DNA from: Actinomyces oris
GTDB taxonomy: Bacteria > Actinomycetota > Actinomycetes > Actinomycetales > Actinomycetaceae
DNA length: 59,949 nucleotides
Reading direction: 5' to 3'
NCBI RefSeq assembly: GCF_001937445.1
Contig: NZ_MSKS01000032.1
Span: 1-59,949 of the forward strand
Position numbers and translations under genes: made by a program. The notes below the pieces were generated by a model. It was not told the DNA's origin. It saw nothing but the letters and a program-made list of their open reading frames with translations, and did not search any database. Shown here one piece after another: positions 26,050 through 34,278 of this stretch (position 1 is the first letter of the stretch; every line of letters begins with the position of its first letter).

Positions 26050-26958
26050 TCAGCAGCCCAGGGCGCTGCGCTCCTCTGACCCCACCCAGCCCGAGCGGCT
26101 CTCCAGGGCACGGAACCAGCGGGCCAGCGCCGGCCAGAAGGAGACTGACGGCGCCTCCCCGCCGGGGTAGTGCTGGCGCCCGCCGTACTCGTAGGACTGG
26201 ACGGTGGTGAACAGGCGGATGTCGCTGCCGGTAGGCTTGTCGCCGCACAGGTACTGGCCGATGGCGACGACGGCGGACAGGGACGGCCCGTCGAGCATCG
26301 TCAGGCCGTCCTCACGGGAGGCCTCCATCCGCGTGGCGCGGGCCAGGAGGGTGTCGATGACGTCGAAGCCCACGAGGACGCCGTTGGCCGCCGCCGTGGC
26401 CTTCTCCGGGTCCTGGGAGTGAGTGGCCACCGCGTGGCCGACGTTGATCTGCGAGCCGATCCACGTATCCCAGGCGTCGGTGGAGTTGCGGCGGTTGAGC
26501 GGATAGAGGTCCGGGGCGCCCTCGCGCTGGAGGTCCCACCAAGCAGTGGACAGGTCGAAGAGCATGTCGCCGGAGTCGTCGCTGACGACCTCGCCGGTAG
26601 TGGTGTCCACGAGGGCCGGAACGGTGGGGGGCGGCTCGTAGCCGGGGGTCTTCTCGTAGACCTCGGCCAGGGAGCGGGCGCCGAGCGCCGGATCCACGCC
26701 GGGTTCGCCGTCGGGACCGGTCAGCTCCCAGTAGCCGTCCGCACCCTTGCCGTAGCTCCAGGACACGGGGATCGCCTCGGTCAGGCCCAGCAGGCGCCGG
26801 GCGATGAGGACGCGGCGGCACCACGGACAGGCCCCCGATGCCACGAGTCGGTAGCGCCCCGCCTCCACGGGCAGGTCGCCGCTGGGTACGAATCGGTGTG
26901 AGACTGCGATGGCCAAGGGGTGCCTCCCGGGAGGGTCGTCGAGGGGTTGGATGCCCAC
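26050..26958 (-). CDS. Glutathione S-transferase-like reductase (Xi class/ECM4 family)
   Basis: 302 residues from GTG 26958 (GAGGAAT upstream). The thioredoxin-like domain carries SGACPWCRR, the CPWC motif of glutathionyl-hydroquinone reductases, followed by PTVPALVD and an all-helical C-terminal domain with GSDIRLFTTV. These enzymes reductively remove a thiol from conjugated quinones. Actinobacteria mostly lack glutathione, so mycothiol or another thiol may be the real partner. It stands alone. Confidence 0.88.
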   Translation of the reverse strand: MGIQPLDDPPGRHPLAIAVSHRFVPSGDLPVEAGRYRLVASGACPWCRRVLIARRLLGLTEAIPVSWSYGKGADGYWELTGPDGEPGVDPALGARSLAEVYEKTPGYEPPPTVPALVDTTTGEVVSDDSGDMLFDLSTAWWDLQREGAPDLYPLNRRNSTDAWDTWIGSQINVGHAVATHSQDPEKATAAANGVLVGFDVIDTLLARATRMEASREDGLTMLDGPSLSAVVAIGQYLCGDKPTGSDIRLFTTVQSYEYGGRQHYPGGEAPSVSFWPALARWFRALESRSGWVGSEERSALGC

Positions 26959-27002
26959 GGCTAATCATTCCTCGCATATCGGCCGCCGTCACCCGATTCT
27001 CA

Positions 27003-27110
27003 CGGGGCGGAATCTCGCATCCCGTACCCGCCGACGTCGAACGCCCCCGCCCGGAAGGACACGCCCCCGGCCGCGTCGAATGTCCCCGGCCGTGAGCCAG
27101 GGCGGCGTCG
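27003..27110. repeat. C/G-rich intergenic repeat, copy 1
   Basis: Contains CCGACGTCGAACGCCCCCGC and CGCGTCGAATGTCCCCGGCC. The words GCGTCGAATG and CCCCGGCCG recur in the tracts at 56.6 and 58.2 kb. No coding sense was found. The gap 26959-27176 holds this and nothing else. Confidence 0.45.
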
Positions 27111-27176
27111 CAGTCCAGGACAGTGTTGCGGGACAGGGAGGAACCGCATTGCGGGCCGCGCAGCCCGCGCCACACG

Positions 27177-30100
27177 TCAGCGCAGCGTCTCCTCGATGGA
27201 GGCCACGAACTCCAGGGCGTCATGCCCGTCCCAGTACGGCTCGCCCAGCAGGTCGCGCACGCGGGCGCAGGCGGCCAGGGCCTCGTCGCGCTCGCCGCGC
27301 TCGGCGTGCAGGCGGGCCAGCATGCACAGGGCGCGCGAGGCCGAGTCGCGGTCCTCGGTGTCCATGTAGCCGTCGTAGGCGGCCTCGCAGTGCTGGACGG
27401 CCTGCCAGTTCTGGCCGGTGCGCCACAGGATCCAGGCCATGTCGTCGTGCCAGTCGCCGATCTCCCACGCCGAGGAGTAGCCCTCGGTGTCGGCCACGCC
27501 GGCGAAGGCCTGGCGGGCCTCCTCCATGATCCGGCGAGCCTCGTCGAGCCGGGCCCGGGCCATGGGCAGGGTGAGGTCGTCCACCAGCGCCCGTGCCGAG
27601 CGGCGCAGCGCCCGCCCCCGGTCCAGGCAGCCCTGGTCGGTGCGGGTGTCCTCCAGGTCGGCGGCCTGGCGGAACAGGGCCGCGGCGCGCACATTGTCCT
27701 TGAGGTTGGAGGCGGCCATCGCCGCGTGCGAGAGGTACTCCCCCGCCAGCGCCCGGCGCCCCTGGTCCTGCAGGATCCGGGCGGCTTCCAGCGAGTGCTC
27801 GGCGACGCTCTCCTCCTCACCCATGGCCATGCCGGTCTGGGCCAGGAGCCGGTGCAGGTACAGGGCGATGCTCCTGGCCCCGGTGCGCTGGGCCAGAGCC
27901 AGCGCGGACTCCAGGACCTCGGCGCTCTCCAGGTAGCGCTCGGAGGCCTCCAGCGCCGAGCCCAGGGACAGCAGGGAGGCCACGGCGTACAGGGTGATGC
28001 CGGCGGCCAGCATGATGTTGGCCTGCTCGCGGAACTGGGCGATGGCCTCGTCGAACTGGCCCACCTCCATGGAGGAGATGCCCAGCAGGCGCCGACCGCG
28101 GGCGGCCAGGACCGGGGAGACCTTCTCGTGGCGGCGCATGACCTCCTCGGCCAGGAGGCAGCCGTTGTAGACGTCGCCGCACTCGGCCAGGACCTCGGCG
28201 CGCGCCATGTCGAGGATGTCGTCCATCCGCTCGGCGTGGCGGTCCTCGGGGACGGCGTCGGCGGCGCGGGCGACGACCTGGATCGCCCCGAGCGCCTCGT
28301 CCTTGGCGTGCAGGTCGGTGAGGACCGAGGCCCCCACGAGCAGGGCGTCGGCGGCCAGGACGAGCGCGTCGGTGCCCCCGGGGTCGAGCAGCTCGGTGGA
28401 CACCAGGTCCTCGACCTGCGCCTCGATCTGCCCGATGAGGGAGGTGGCCCGCTGCAGGCGCTCATCGCGCACGGCGTCCTGGGAGCGCTCGGCGATGGAG
28501 TCGGCGGTGATCTCGTTGTCGAGGTTGAGCAGGTCCACGTAGTAGGCGCCCAGTGGCCCGAAGGCCAGCTCGATGAGGGGGCGGATCCGCAGGCGCTCGG
28601 CGATGGCCTCGTCCATCTCGGTGCGGCAGGTCATGGCGGCGGCGCGCAGCAGCCCCGTGTGGTACTCCAGGCCCGGGATCTCCTCACCGATCGGGGGCAG
28701 CAGGTCGCGCGTGGCCACCTGGTCGACGACGTACCAGTAGTCCATCGTCGAGGAGCCGATGGTGCGGCGGTGGTCGGCGTAGCGGCGCACCGCCTCCTCG
28801 CCGTTGCGCACTGGCCGGGGCCGCACGAGGTCCACCAGAGGGAAGGGCTCGTCGCCGCTCTGGTGGCTGGTGGCGGCGTGGGCGCGTCGGCCGGCCGTCT
28901 CCTGGCTCGACGATGTCGTGCGGGGCGCGTGCTCCTGGACCAGGCCGTTGTCGTCGGCCACGAGACCCAGGAGGGAGGCGACGTCGGGGGCGGCGCCGTC
29001 CTCGTCCACGGTCAGGCTCGTCTGGGCAGCCTCGGGCAGCTCCTCGGAGGGCTCCAGGAGGTCGACCTCCACGCCCAGCCCGTGGACCGCGCCGGGGGCG
29101 GCGTCGAAGGCGGCCCGGGCCAGAGATCGCTCCAGGTGGTCGGAGATGGTGGAGTTGCCGTTGCGCGTGTCGAACTGCTGGGCCAGGCGCCGGGCCCAGC
29201 CGGTCATCTCGGCGTAGGCGCGCGAGATCGTGGTGGAGGACTCCAGCCCCGGCAGCGGGTACCACAGGTCGGCGGCCGGGACCTCGACACCAAGGGGCTC
29301 CTCGCCGCGGCCCGCCCGCTCGGCCTCGCGCAGCACCAGGCTCATGCCGCGCAAGGCCGACAGCAGCACGTAGGCGGACTCGGCCTGCGCCAGCCAGGAC
29401 AGGTGACGGCGCAGGATCTCCAGGCCCCGGTCCACCCGCCCCACGAGGGCCAGGTACTCCAGGTGGTAGGACAGGGAGATGAGGGCCTTGGGGTTGCGGC
29501 GGATCTCCCGGTAGGAGCGCAGGTGCGCCTCCCAGGCCGCCCGGGGCCGGCCGGAGGCCAGCAGCGGCAGCAACACGAGGGACTGCGTGGTCTGGGGCTG
29601 CACGGAACAACTGACGGCGCCGGTCAGCGCGGGCACGGCGGTGGCCACGGCCAGCTCCCAGGCCTCGGTGCGGTAGGCGAAGGCGACCTGGCGCATGGGG
29701 TCGCAGCCCTCGCAGTCGGCGTTCTCGTCGCGGTGGGTGGCCCGCCAGGCGGCCAGCTCCTCGGCGGCCTCCTCCTCGAGGCCCAGCAGGCCGGCGACCG
29801 AGGCGCGCTCTCCGTGAACGACGTGCATGGAGGCGCCCCCGGAGCGGTAGAACTCCTCGAGACTGGCCTCAAGCTGGCGCACCTTGTCCTTGGAGACCCT
29901 GGGGTTGGCGCCCGCCACGGCCACCGCCCACTTGAAGTGCCAGTGCAGGGTGCGCACCTGGGCGTCGTCGAAGGCCTCGGGATGGCGCTGGTAGCGGCCG
30001 AGGTTCCACGAGAAGGGCGCCAGCGCCTTCCACGCCTCGTTGCCCTGCTGGTAGGCCTCGGTCAGGGCCAGTCGGGTGGCGATCCGCAGGTCCTCGTCGC

Positions 30101-30212
30101 CCAGTGCGTCCGCCCAGCTGACGGCCTCCGCGATGAGGGCCGAGGTCTGGGGGCCGTGGCCGAGGGCATCGGCGTAGGCCAGACGCTCGAGGATGTCTTC
30201 GCGTGTGGTCAT
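27177..30212 (-). CDS. Large TPR-like helical-repeat protein
   Basis: 1011 residues from ATG 30212 (GGAAGGAC about 8 bases upstream). It is almost wholly alpha-helical; from about residue 600 on, Ala/Leu-rich helix pairs spaced like tetratricopeptide repeats are visible (for example DEAIAQFREQANIMLAAGIT and DEALAACARVRDLLGEPYWD). No signal peptide, membrane segment or enzyme motif is seen. A CEGCDP pair of cysteines lies near residue 200. Regulatory or scaffold proteins with this build often bind peptides. It ends a same-strand run with two YbjN proteins and a zinc-ribbon protein; a shared pathway is inferred from order only. Confidence 0.75.
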   Translation of the reverse strand: MTTREDILERLAYADALGHGPQTSALIAEAVSWADALGDEDLRIATRLALTEAYQQGNEAWKALAPFSWNLGRYQRHPEAFDDAQVRTLHWHFKWAVAVAGANPRVSKDKVRQLEASLEEFYRSGGASMHVVHGERASVAGLLGLEEEAAEELAAWRATHRDENADCEGCDPMRQVAFAYRTEAWELAVATAVPALTGAVSCSVQPQTTQSLVLLPLLASGRPRAAWEAHLRSYREIRRNPKALISLSYHLEYLALVGRVDRGLEILRRHLSWLAQAESAYVLLSALRGMSLVLREAERAGRGEEPLGVEVPAADLWYPLPGLESSTTISRAYAEMTGWARRLAQQFDTRNGNSTISDHLERSLARAAFDAAPGAVHGLGVEVDLLEPSEELPEAAQTSLTVDEDGAAPDVASLLGLVADDNGLVQEHAPRTTSSSQETAGRRAHAATSHQSGDEPFPLVDLVRPRPVRNGEEAVRRYADHRRTIGSSTMDYWYVVDQVATRDLLPPIGEEIPGLEYHTGLLRAAAMTCRTEMDEAIAERLRIRPLIELAFGPLGAYYVDLLNLDNEITADSIAERSQDAVRDERLQRATSLIGQIEAQVEDLVSTELLDPGGTDALVLAADALLVGASVLTDLHAKDEALGAIQVVARAADAVPEDRHAERMDDILDMARAEVLAECGDVYNGCLLAEEVMRRHEKVSPVLAARGRRLLGISSMEVGQFDEAIAQFREQANIMLAAGITLYAVASLLSLGSALEASERYLESAEVLESALALAQRTGARSIALYLHRLLAQTGMAMGEEESVAEHSLEAARILQDQGRRALAGEYLSHAAMAASNLKDNVRAAALFRQAADLEDTRTDQGCLDRGRALRRSARALVDDLTLPMARARLDEARRIMEEARQAFAGVADTEGYSSAWEIGDWHDDMAWILWRTGQNWQAVQHCEAAYDGYMDTEDRDSASRALCMLARLHAERGERDEALAACARVRDLLGEPYWDGHDALEFVASIEETLR

Positions 30213-30250
30213 GGAGTCTGTCCTTCCGGGCGGAGCCTGACGTTGCACCG

Positions 30251-30373
30251 TCATGAGGCGAAGGCTTCCACCGTGTGCTGCAAGAACGCACGGAATGCGG
30301 TCCGTGTACCCCAGGGACGCCGTGGGTGGAGCGTCGTCCCGCACCGCTCACCGGTGAACGGCGGCATGGGCAT
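30251..30373 (-). CDS. Possible 40-aa small protein
   Basis: ATG 30373 is preceded by AAAGGAGCCCGAC, one of the best ribosome binding sites in this stretch, and reads MPMPPFTGERCGTTLHPRRP... to TGA at 30251. The sequence is basic with one Cys and an amphipathic C-terminal helix (AFRAFLQHTVEAFAS). It ends 38 bases before the start of the TPR-like gene. It may be a small protein or a translated leader; no homologue is recognised. Confidence 0.4.
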   Translation of the reverse strand: MPMPPFTGERCGTTLHPRRPWGTRTAFRAFLQHTVEAFAS

Positions 30374-30601
30374 GTCGGGCTCCTTTCGTCCAGAGGGCGG
30401 TTGTCCGACGTCCAGTGTTATCGAACAGTTATAGAATCCGCTACTGCAACGGCCAGCGGCAACTCCGCCTCAGGGCATGTCGGGGACGAGCGCCCCCACC
30501 GGACCGGCCGGCTCCAGGACCGCCCACCCCCGACGCAGGCTCCCACCACTCCAGTGTTTCCAACGGATGCCGCCGCGCCGGGTTCGTCAGACCCGCGCGA
30601 G

Positions 30602-31462
30602 CTAGGACACGAGCAGGGGCTTGGGGGTGTCGGTTGTCTCAGCCCCGGTTCCGCCCTCAGCATCACCCGGAGCGCCGGGGGCCGGCCCGTCGACGACGGC
30701 GGCCATCTCCACTGTCGCATCGGCCATGTCGGCAGCCACGCCGACGGTTATACCGGCCGTCATCGCGGCGACAGGAGCCTGCGCGCTCAGGTGCGTGGGC
30801 TCTCCTCCCACGGCCTCAGCAGCGCCGGCGCCGCCGGCGGGTTCACCGGTGGCCTGGGCAGGCCGGGGCGCCTCAGGCAGGACGATCACGGTCGCCCCGC
30901 CGCCCTCGCCGTCGCCATGGGTCTCGCCCTCGGTCTCCGGCCCGCTCTCAGCCCGGGACGCGGGTGCGCTCTCAGCCTCCGACCCGGCGTCGGGCCGCCT
31001 GTCGGCAGGGGCGTCCTGGGCGGCCAGGAGACCGAGGACCTCGCGCAGGGCCGTATCGACGCCGTCGAGGATGAAGTCCAGGGTGCCGGCCAGCTGGGCG
31101 TCGTCGAGCCCGACCCCGATGTTGGTGAGGACCTCGGCGCACAGGCCCAGGCCGGCGTCGTCGACCTCGGTGTAGAAGGCGGGGATGAGCCGGCCGCTGG
31201 AGACCTCCTGGGCCACGGCGCGCACCCGCGAGAGCTCCGCGGAGCCCGGCAGGTCGGCGGCGAGCTGGTAGTGGGCACGCACGGCGAGGATCCGGCGGTC
31301 GACCACCATGAGCACGTAGTCGAACCCGGCCGCCGAGAAGCGCACCACCCCCTCGGACAGGTCAAGGTCGTAGCGGTGGCCGCGCTCGGCCAGCCAGGCG
31401 GCGAGCCGCCTGAGAGTCACGGTCGGGGTCACCGACCCCTCCGGCTGATTCCACCAGGCCAT
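30602..31462 (-). CDS. YbjN-domain protein with Ala/Gly-rich tail
   Basis: 286 residues. The first ~145 form a YbjN domain (VTLRRLAAWLAERGHRYDLD at the start; type III chaperone-like fold), and the remaining ~140 are a low-complexity Ala/Gly/Glu tail. Its ATG shares one base with the stop of the preceding YbjN gene (TGATG), so the two are coupled. YbjN proteins are linked to stress and motility in enterobacteria, but biochemical roles are unclear. The tail has no membrane segment. Confidence 0.72.
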   Translation of the reverse strand: MAWWNQPEGSVTPTVTLRRLAAWLAERGHRYDLDLSEGVVRFSAAGFDYVLMVVDRRILAVRAHYQLAADLPGSAELSRVRAVAQEVSSGRLIPAFYTEVDDAGLGLCAEVLTNIGVGLDDAQLAGTLDFILDGVDTALREVLGLLAAQDAPADRRPDAGSEAESAPASRAESGPETEGETHGDGEGGGATVIVLPEAPRPAQATGEPAGGAGAAEAVGGEPTHLSAQAPVAAMTAGITVGVAADMADATVEMAAVVDGPAPGAPGDAEGGTGAETTDTPKPLLVS

Positions 31463-31902
31463 CAGTCCTCCTCCCAGGTGACGAGCTCAGGGAAGCGCTC
31501 CTCCAGCGTGGAGAAGAAGGCAAGGGTCATGCCCAGGCCCATGTCCATGAAGGCGTCGAGCTGGGCCTGGCTCATACCCGCGCCGACGTAGGCCACCATC
31601 TGGGTGCTCAGCAGGAGGCGGCCGGGGTCGTGGGCGGGGGTGACGGCCAGGTCCGGACCGTAGGTGGAACGGTGCTGGGCGTCGATGAAGGCGCGCATCT
31701 CATCGAGGCGCTCGGCCGCCGGGCGCCCGCGCCACATGCCGGCCACGACGAGGGCGGCCTCCTGGTCGTGCAGGTAGACGCCGATGTCGCAGCCCGGGAA
31801 GCCCATGAAGACGGCGCCGTCCTCCTCGGGGCCGGCGGTGATGCCGTGCCGGGACAGCCAGGTCTCGACCCGCTGAAGGGTCAGAGCTGGTTGGGCGCTC
31901 AT
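31462..31902 (-). CDS. YbjN-domain protein, short
   Basis: 146 residues from ATG 31902, with AAGGAGG upstream; a longer frame to 32268 overlaps the next gene and is rejected. It is a single YbjN domain (LQRVETWLSRHGI...; VYLHDQEAALVVAGMWRG; ALDAFMDMGLG-type helix near the end, ERFPELVTWEED C-terminus). It resembles the N-terminal domain of the twin-YbjN protein at 52087-53526. Likely a partner of the next gene. Confidence 0.75.
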   Translation of the reverse strand: MSAQPALTLQRVETWLSRHGITAGPEEDGAVFMGFPGCDIGVYLHDQEAALVVAGMWRGRPAAERLDEMRAFIDAQHRSTYGPDLAVTPAHDPGRLLLSTQMVAYVGAGMSQAQLDAFMDMGLGMTLAFFSTLEERFPELVTWEED

Positions 31903-32026
31903 GGGATCTCTCGCCTCCTTCCCGGTGCGGGACGTGATGCGGATTCGGTGCGGGTGGCGCCGCCTGGGGCGTGCGGCGCGCAGCTGATGATCCGGCCTGG
32001 GGCCGGCGGTGACGCAGGGCGGGCCG

Positions 32027-32509
32027 TCAGAACTCGATGTCGGAGGCGATGTCCGCGACCGTGTCGACCTGGCCGGTGCCGACCTGTGTGCTGCGCACGC
32101 TACCCGTTGAGGCCCCCCGACCCCTAGTCGAGCGCGGGGCGCCGACGGCGTCGGGTCGGCTCCCGGCAGCCGGAATCCCTGAGCCCGCCGGCCCGGCGGG
32201 ACCCCCGGGGGCGCCGGGACCGTCGGGGAGTCGTGCCAGCGCCTGGTCCAGGGAGCGGCCCAGGACACCGGAGGCCGACTCGGCCAGGGTCAGGCAGCGC
32301 GAGTCCATCTGCTCGGAGGTCGTGTAACCACGGCGGCCGGCGGCCGGGCTGGGTCGTCCTTTGCCGGCGCGTGCGGTGGGCTCGTTGCGCCCGGGGCGGG
32401 TGCGCTGGGGGGCACCCGCAGAGGCGGCCCCCACTCTCCCGTCCTCCCTGGCACCGGATGACCGGGAGAAGGAGGCGCTGTCTTGGGACTTCTTGCGGAA
32501 GCCGACCAT
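32027..32509 (-). CDS. Ser/Gly/Pro-rich hypothetical protein
   Basis: 160 residues from ATG 32509 (AAAGGAC upstream). N-terminus MVGFRKKSQDSASFSRSS is basic; the centre is disordered-looking; CLTLAESASGVLGRSLDQAL forms the only clear helix; the C-terminus ends VDTVADIASDIEF. No family is recognised. Order between the zinc-ribbon gene and the YbjN genes suggests it belongs to the same unit. Confidence 0.6.
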   Translation of the reverse strand: MVGFRKKSQDSASFSRSSGAREDGRVGAASAGAPQRTRPGRNEPTARAGKGRPSPAAGRRGYTTSEQMDSRCLTLAESASGVLGRSLDQALARLPDGPGAPGGPAGPAGSGIPAAGSRPDAVGAPRSTRGRGASTGSVRSTQVGTGQVDTVADIASDIEF

Positions 32510-32668
32510 GGTGGTCCTTTCGGGAACGGTTCCGAACGGCGTCGGGCCGCACGGGGGACGAAGAACTGACAAGCCGACGGGACGGCGAAGGAGTCGCGGC
32601 ACGTCGTCGGACTCGAGCCGTCTGCGGGTCGCCCGAGTGCCAGGCTGGGCGGACGGCGGGTGGGAACG

Positions 32669-33724
32669 CTAGCGGGGCACCTCGCAGGAGAGCTGGTCGG
32701 CGGCGTGGGCCTGCTGGCTCCACAGCTCCTCGGTGAAGGTGTTGTCCAGGATGGAACGGGCCAGGGGCTCGTCGGGGCGCATGATGTCGCGCACCGTCTG
32801 CAAGATGAGCTGGCGGCGGTCCTCGAGGCCCTCCTGGCCCAGGATCTGGGCTGAGCGGCCCAGGCCTCCCATGAAGTTGACGTACTCCATGGCGTGGTAC
32901 TGGGGGGAGACCTCGTCGGGGCGCAGCTGGTGGGTGCGGGTCTCCAGCGCCTTGCGCACGTCGCGGCGCAGAGCCTCCTGGCCGCCCTGGGAGCGCACGT
33001 AGAAGGGAAGCAGCCGGTTCATCATGAGGTAGTGGGCGATGGCGTAGTCGACGTAGTAGAAGAAGGCCAGGCCCACCCCCTCCTCGGCGGCCTGCTCCGA
33101 CTCGGACTTCTGCCACTCGGCGTAGCAGGTGGTCTTGGCGACCTCCTTGGCCCAGGTGGGCGCGGCCGCCATGGCCTCGGTGGGCTGGAAGGCCACGCGC
33201 GACTTGCAGCGCGGGCAGGTGATGAACACCGGCATGTGGTAGAGCTCGGGCAGCGGCACCGGGTCGCCGCACTTGTCGCAGGTGAAGGAGAACTGAGCCT
33301 GGCGCCAGTCGGTCATGGCCCGGTTCCACTCCTCGCGGGCCTGCTCGGCGCGGCCGGGGGCGAAGACCTCCTCGATGATGTTGCGCAGGCGCGCCTCGAA
33401 GCCGCCCACGAGGTTGGCCGCGTCCTGGAGGCGGGCGGAGAGCTGACGGTCCTCGTCGATGGACAGGTCGGCGTCAATGTCCAGGAAGGGGGCGAAGTGC
33501 TTGGCGAAGACCCTCTGGGCCTTGGTGTGCAGGAACATGATCTGGGCCTCGACCTCCGAGCGGAAGGCGGAGACGGAGGCCGGATCGGTGATCTGCATCT
33601 CCATCGCGGTACGGGCCGAGCTGACGCCGAACTCCCGGGCGCGAGCCTCCAACCGGTCCAGGTAGGTGCTCAGGCGCTGAGTGAGTGCCTGAAGCCGCCG
33701 GTAGTAGCGGACGTAGGCGGACAT
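32669..33724 (-). CDS. Zinc-ribbon helical protein of unknown function
   Basis: 351 residues from ATG 33724 (AAGGAGCC upstream); an extension to 33877 is unlikely. Residues 1-130 are helical, coiled-coil-like (YYRRLQALTQRLSTYLDRLE). A zinc ribbon CDKCGD...CPRCKS follows at about 190-220, then a helical domain with AFFYYVDYAIAHYLMMNRLL. It is first in the train with the YbjN and TPR-like genes. No enzyme motif is seen. Confidence 0.65.
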   Translation of the reverse strand: MSAYVRYYRRLQALTQRLSTYLDRLEARAREFGVSSARTAMEMQITDPASVSAFRSEVEAQIMFLHTKAQRVFAKHFAPFLDIDADLSIDEDRQLSARLQDAANLVGGFEARLRNIIEEVFAPGRAEQAREEWNRAMTDWRQAQFSFTCDKCGDPVPLPELYHMPVFITCPRCKSRVAFQPTEAMAAAPTWAKEVAKTTCYAEWQKSESEQAAEEGVGLAFFYYVDYAIAHYLMMNRLLPFYVRSQGGQEALRRDVRKALETRTHQLRPDEVSPQYHAMEYVNFMGGLGRSAQILGQEGLEDRRQLILQTVRDIMRPDEPLARSILDNTFTEELWSQQAHAADQLSCEVPR

Positions 33725-34157
33725 GTCAGGCTCCTTGCGGTGGAGGATCGGGATTATCACTGAGGAAGGCGCCGATTGCCGAGGCTGTAGACACGCGACC
33801 CGGGGCCGGCGACCACGCCGACGCACGAGCCCGGCACAGAGACGCCCACGGCTGCCAGCACTGCGGATGCTACTCAACTAGAGACTTCAACTGCGACCTG
33901 TTCGTGATCTTTTGACATCGCCAGGCTCAGCATCCGGGCAGGACTCCCCCTTGCCATTCCTCCGACGACATGGCTTCTCGTCCGCCCACAACGGCGGCGC
34001 CATGCAGGAGAAAAGTCCTGGCGTGACCCACGTCGGAACGAGCCGAGAAACGCCGATAAGTGACAAGGATCACGATGTCGCTGCAGGTGTGATCCGGCTG
34101 GCCGGAGCCTGCGACGAGACCTTTCTGTGACCCGCGGGTGGCCCAACGGCCCTTGAA
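33725..34157. other. Non-coding gap
   Basis: About 430 bp with no convincing gene on either strand. It must hold the promoter of the zinc-ribbon gene train (AT-richer patch around 33750-33765 and 33895-33915). Nothing repeated was recognised until the direct repeat begins at 34158. Confidence 0.5.
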
Positions 34158-34278
34158 CCGCGTGTTCGTAGGGTAGGTCGCCGGTTCGTACCCTTAACCC
34201 CCGAACGCGAGGCATAAGGTACGAACGCGACGGCGGGGCCGGCGGCTACGCGCGCACGCCCTCCACGTCCTTGAGGGC
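34158..34278. repeat. 121-bp direct repeat, left copy (contains GTTCGTA element copy B)
   Basis: Matches 38127-38247 without gaps with seven mismatches. It contains the intergenic element (CGTGTTCGTA...TACGAACGCG, 34161-34229), the helicase stop at 34246-34248 and the last ten helicase codons (LKDVEGVRA end). Similarity stops abruptly at 34278/38247 inside both genes. Confidence 0.85.

Noticed and set aside
27123-30434. 1103-codon plus-strand frame
   Set aside because: Antisense shadow of the helical-repeat protein gene, which has a ribosome binding site and normal composition.
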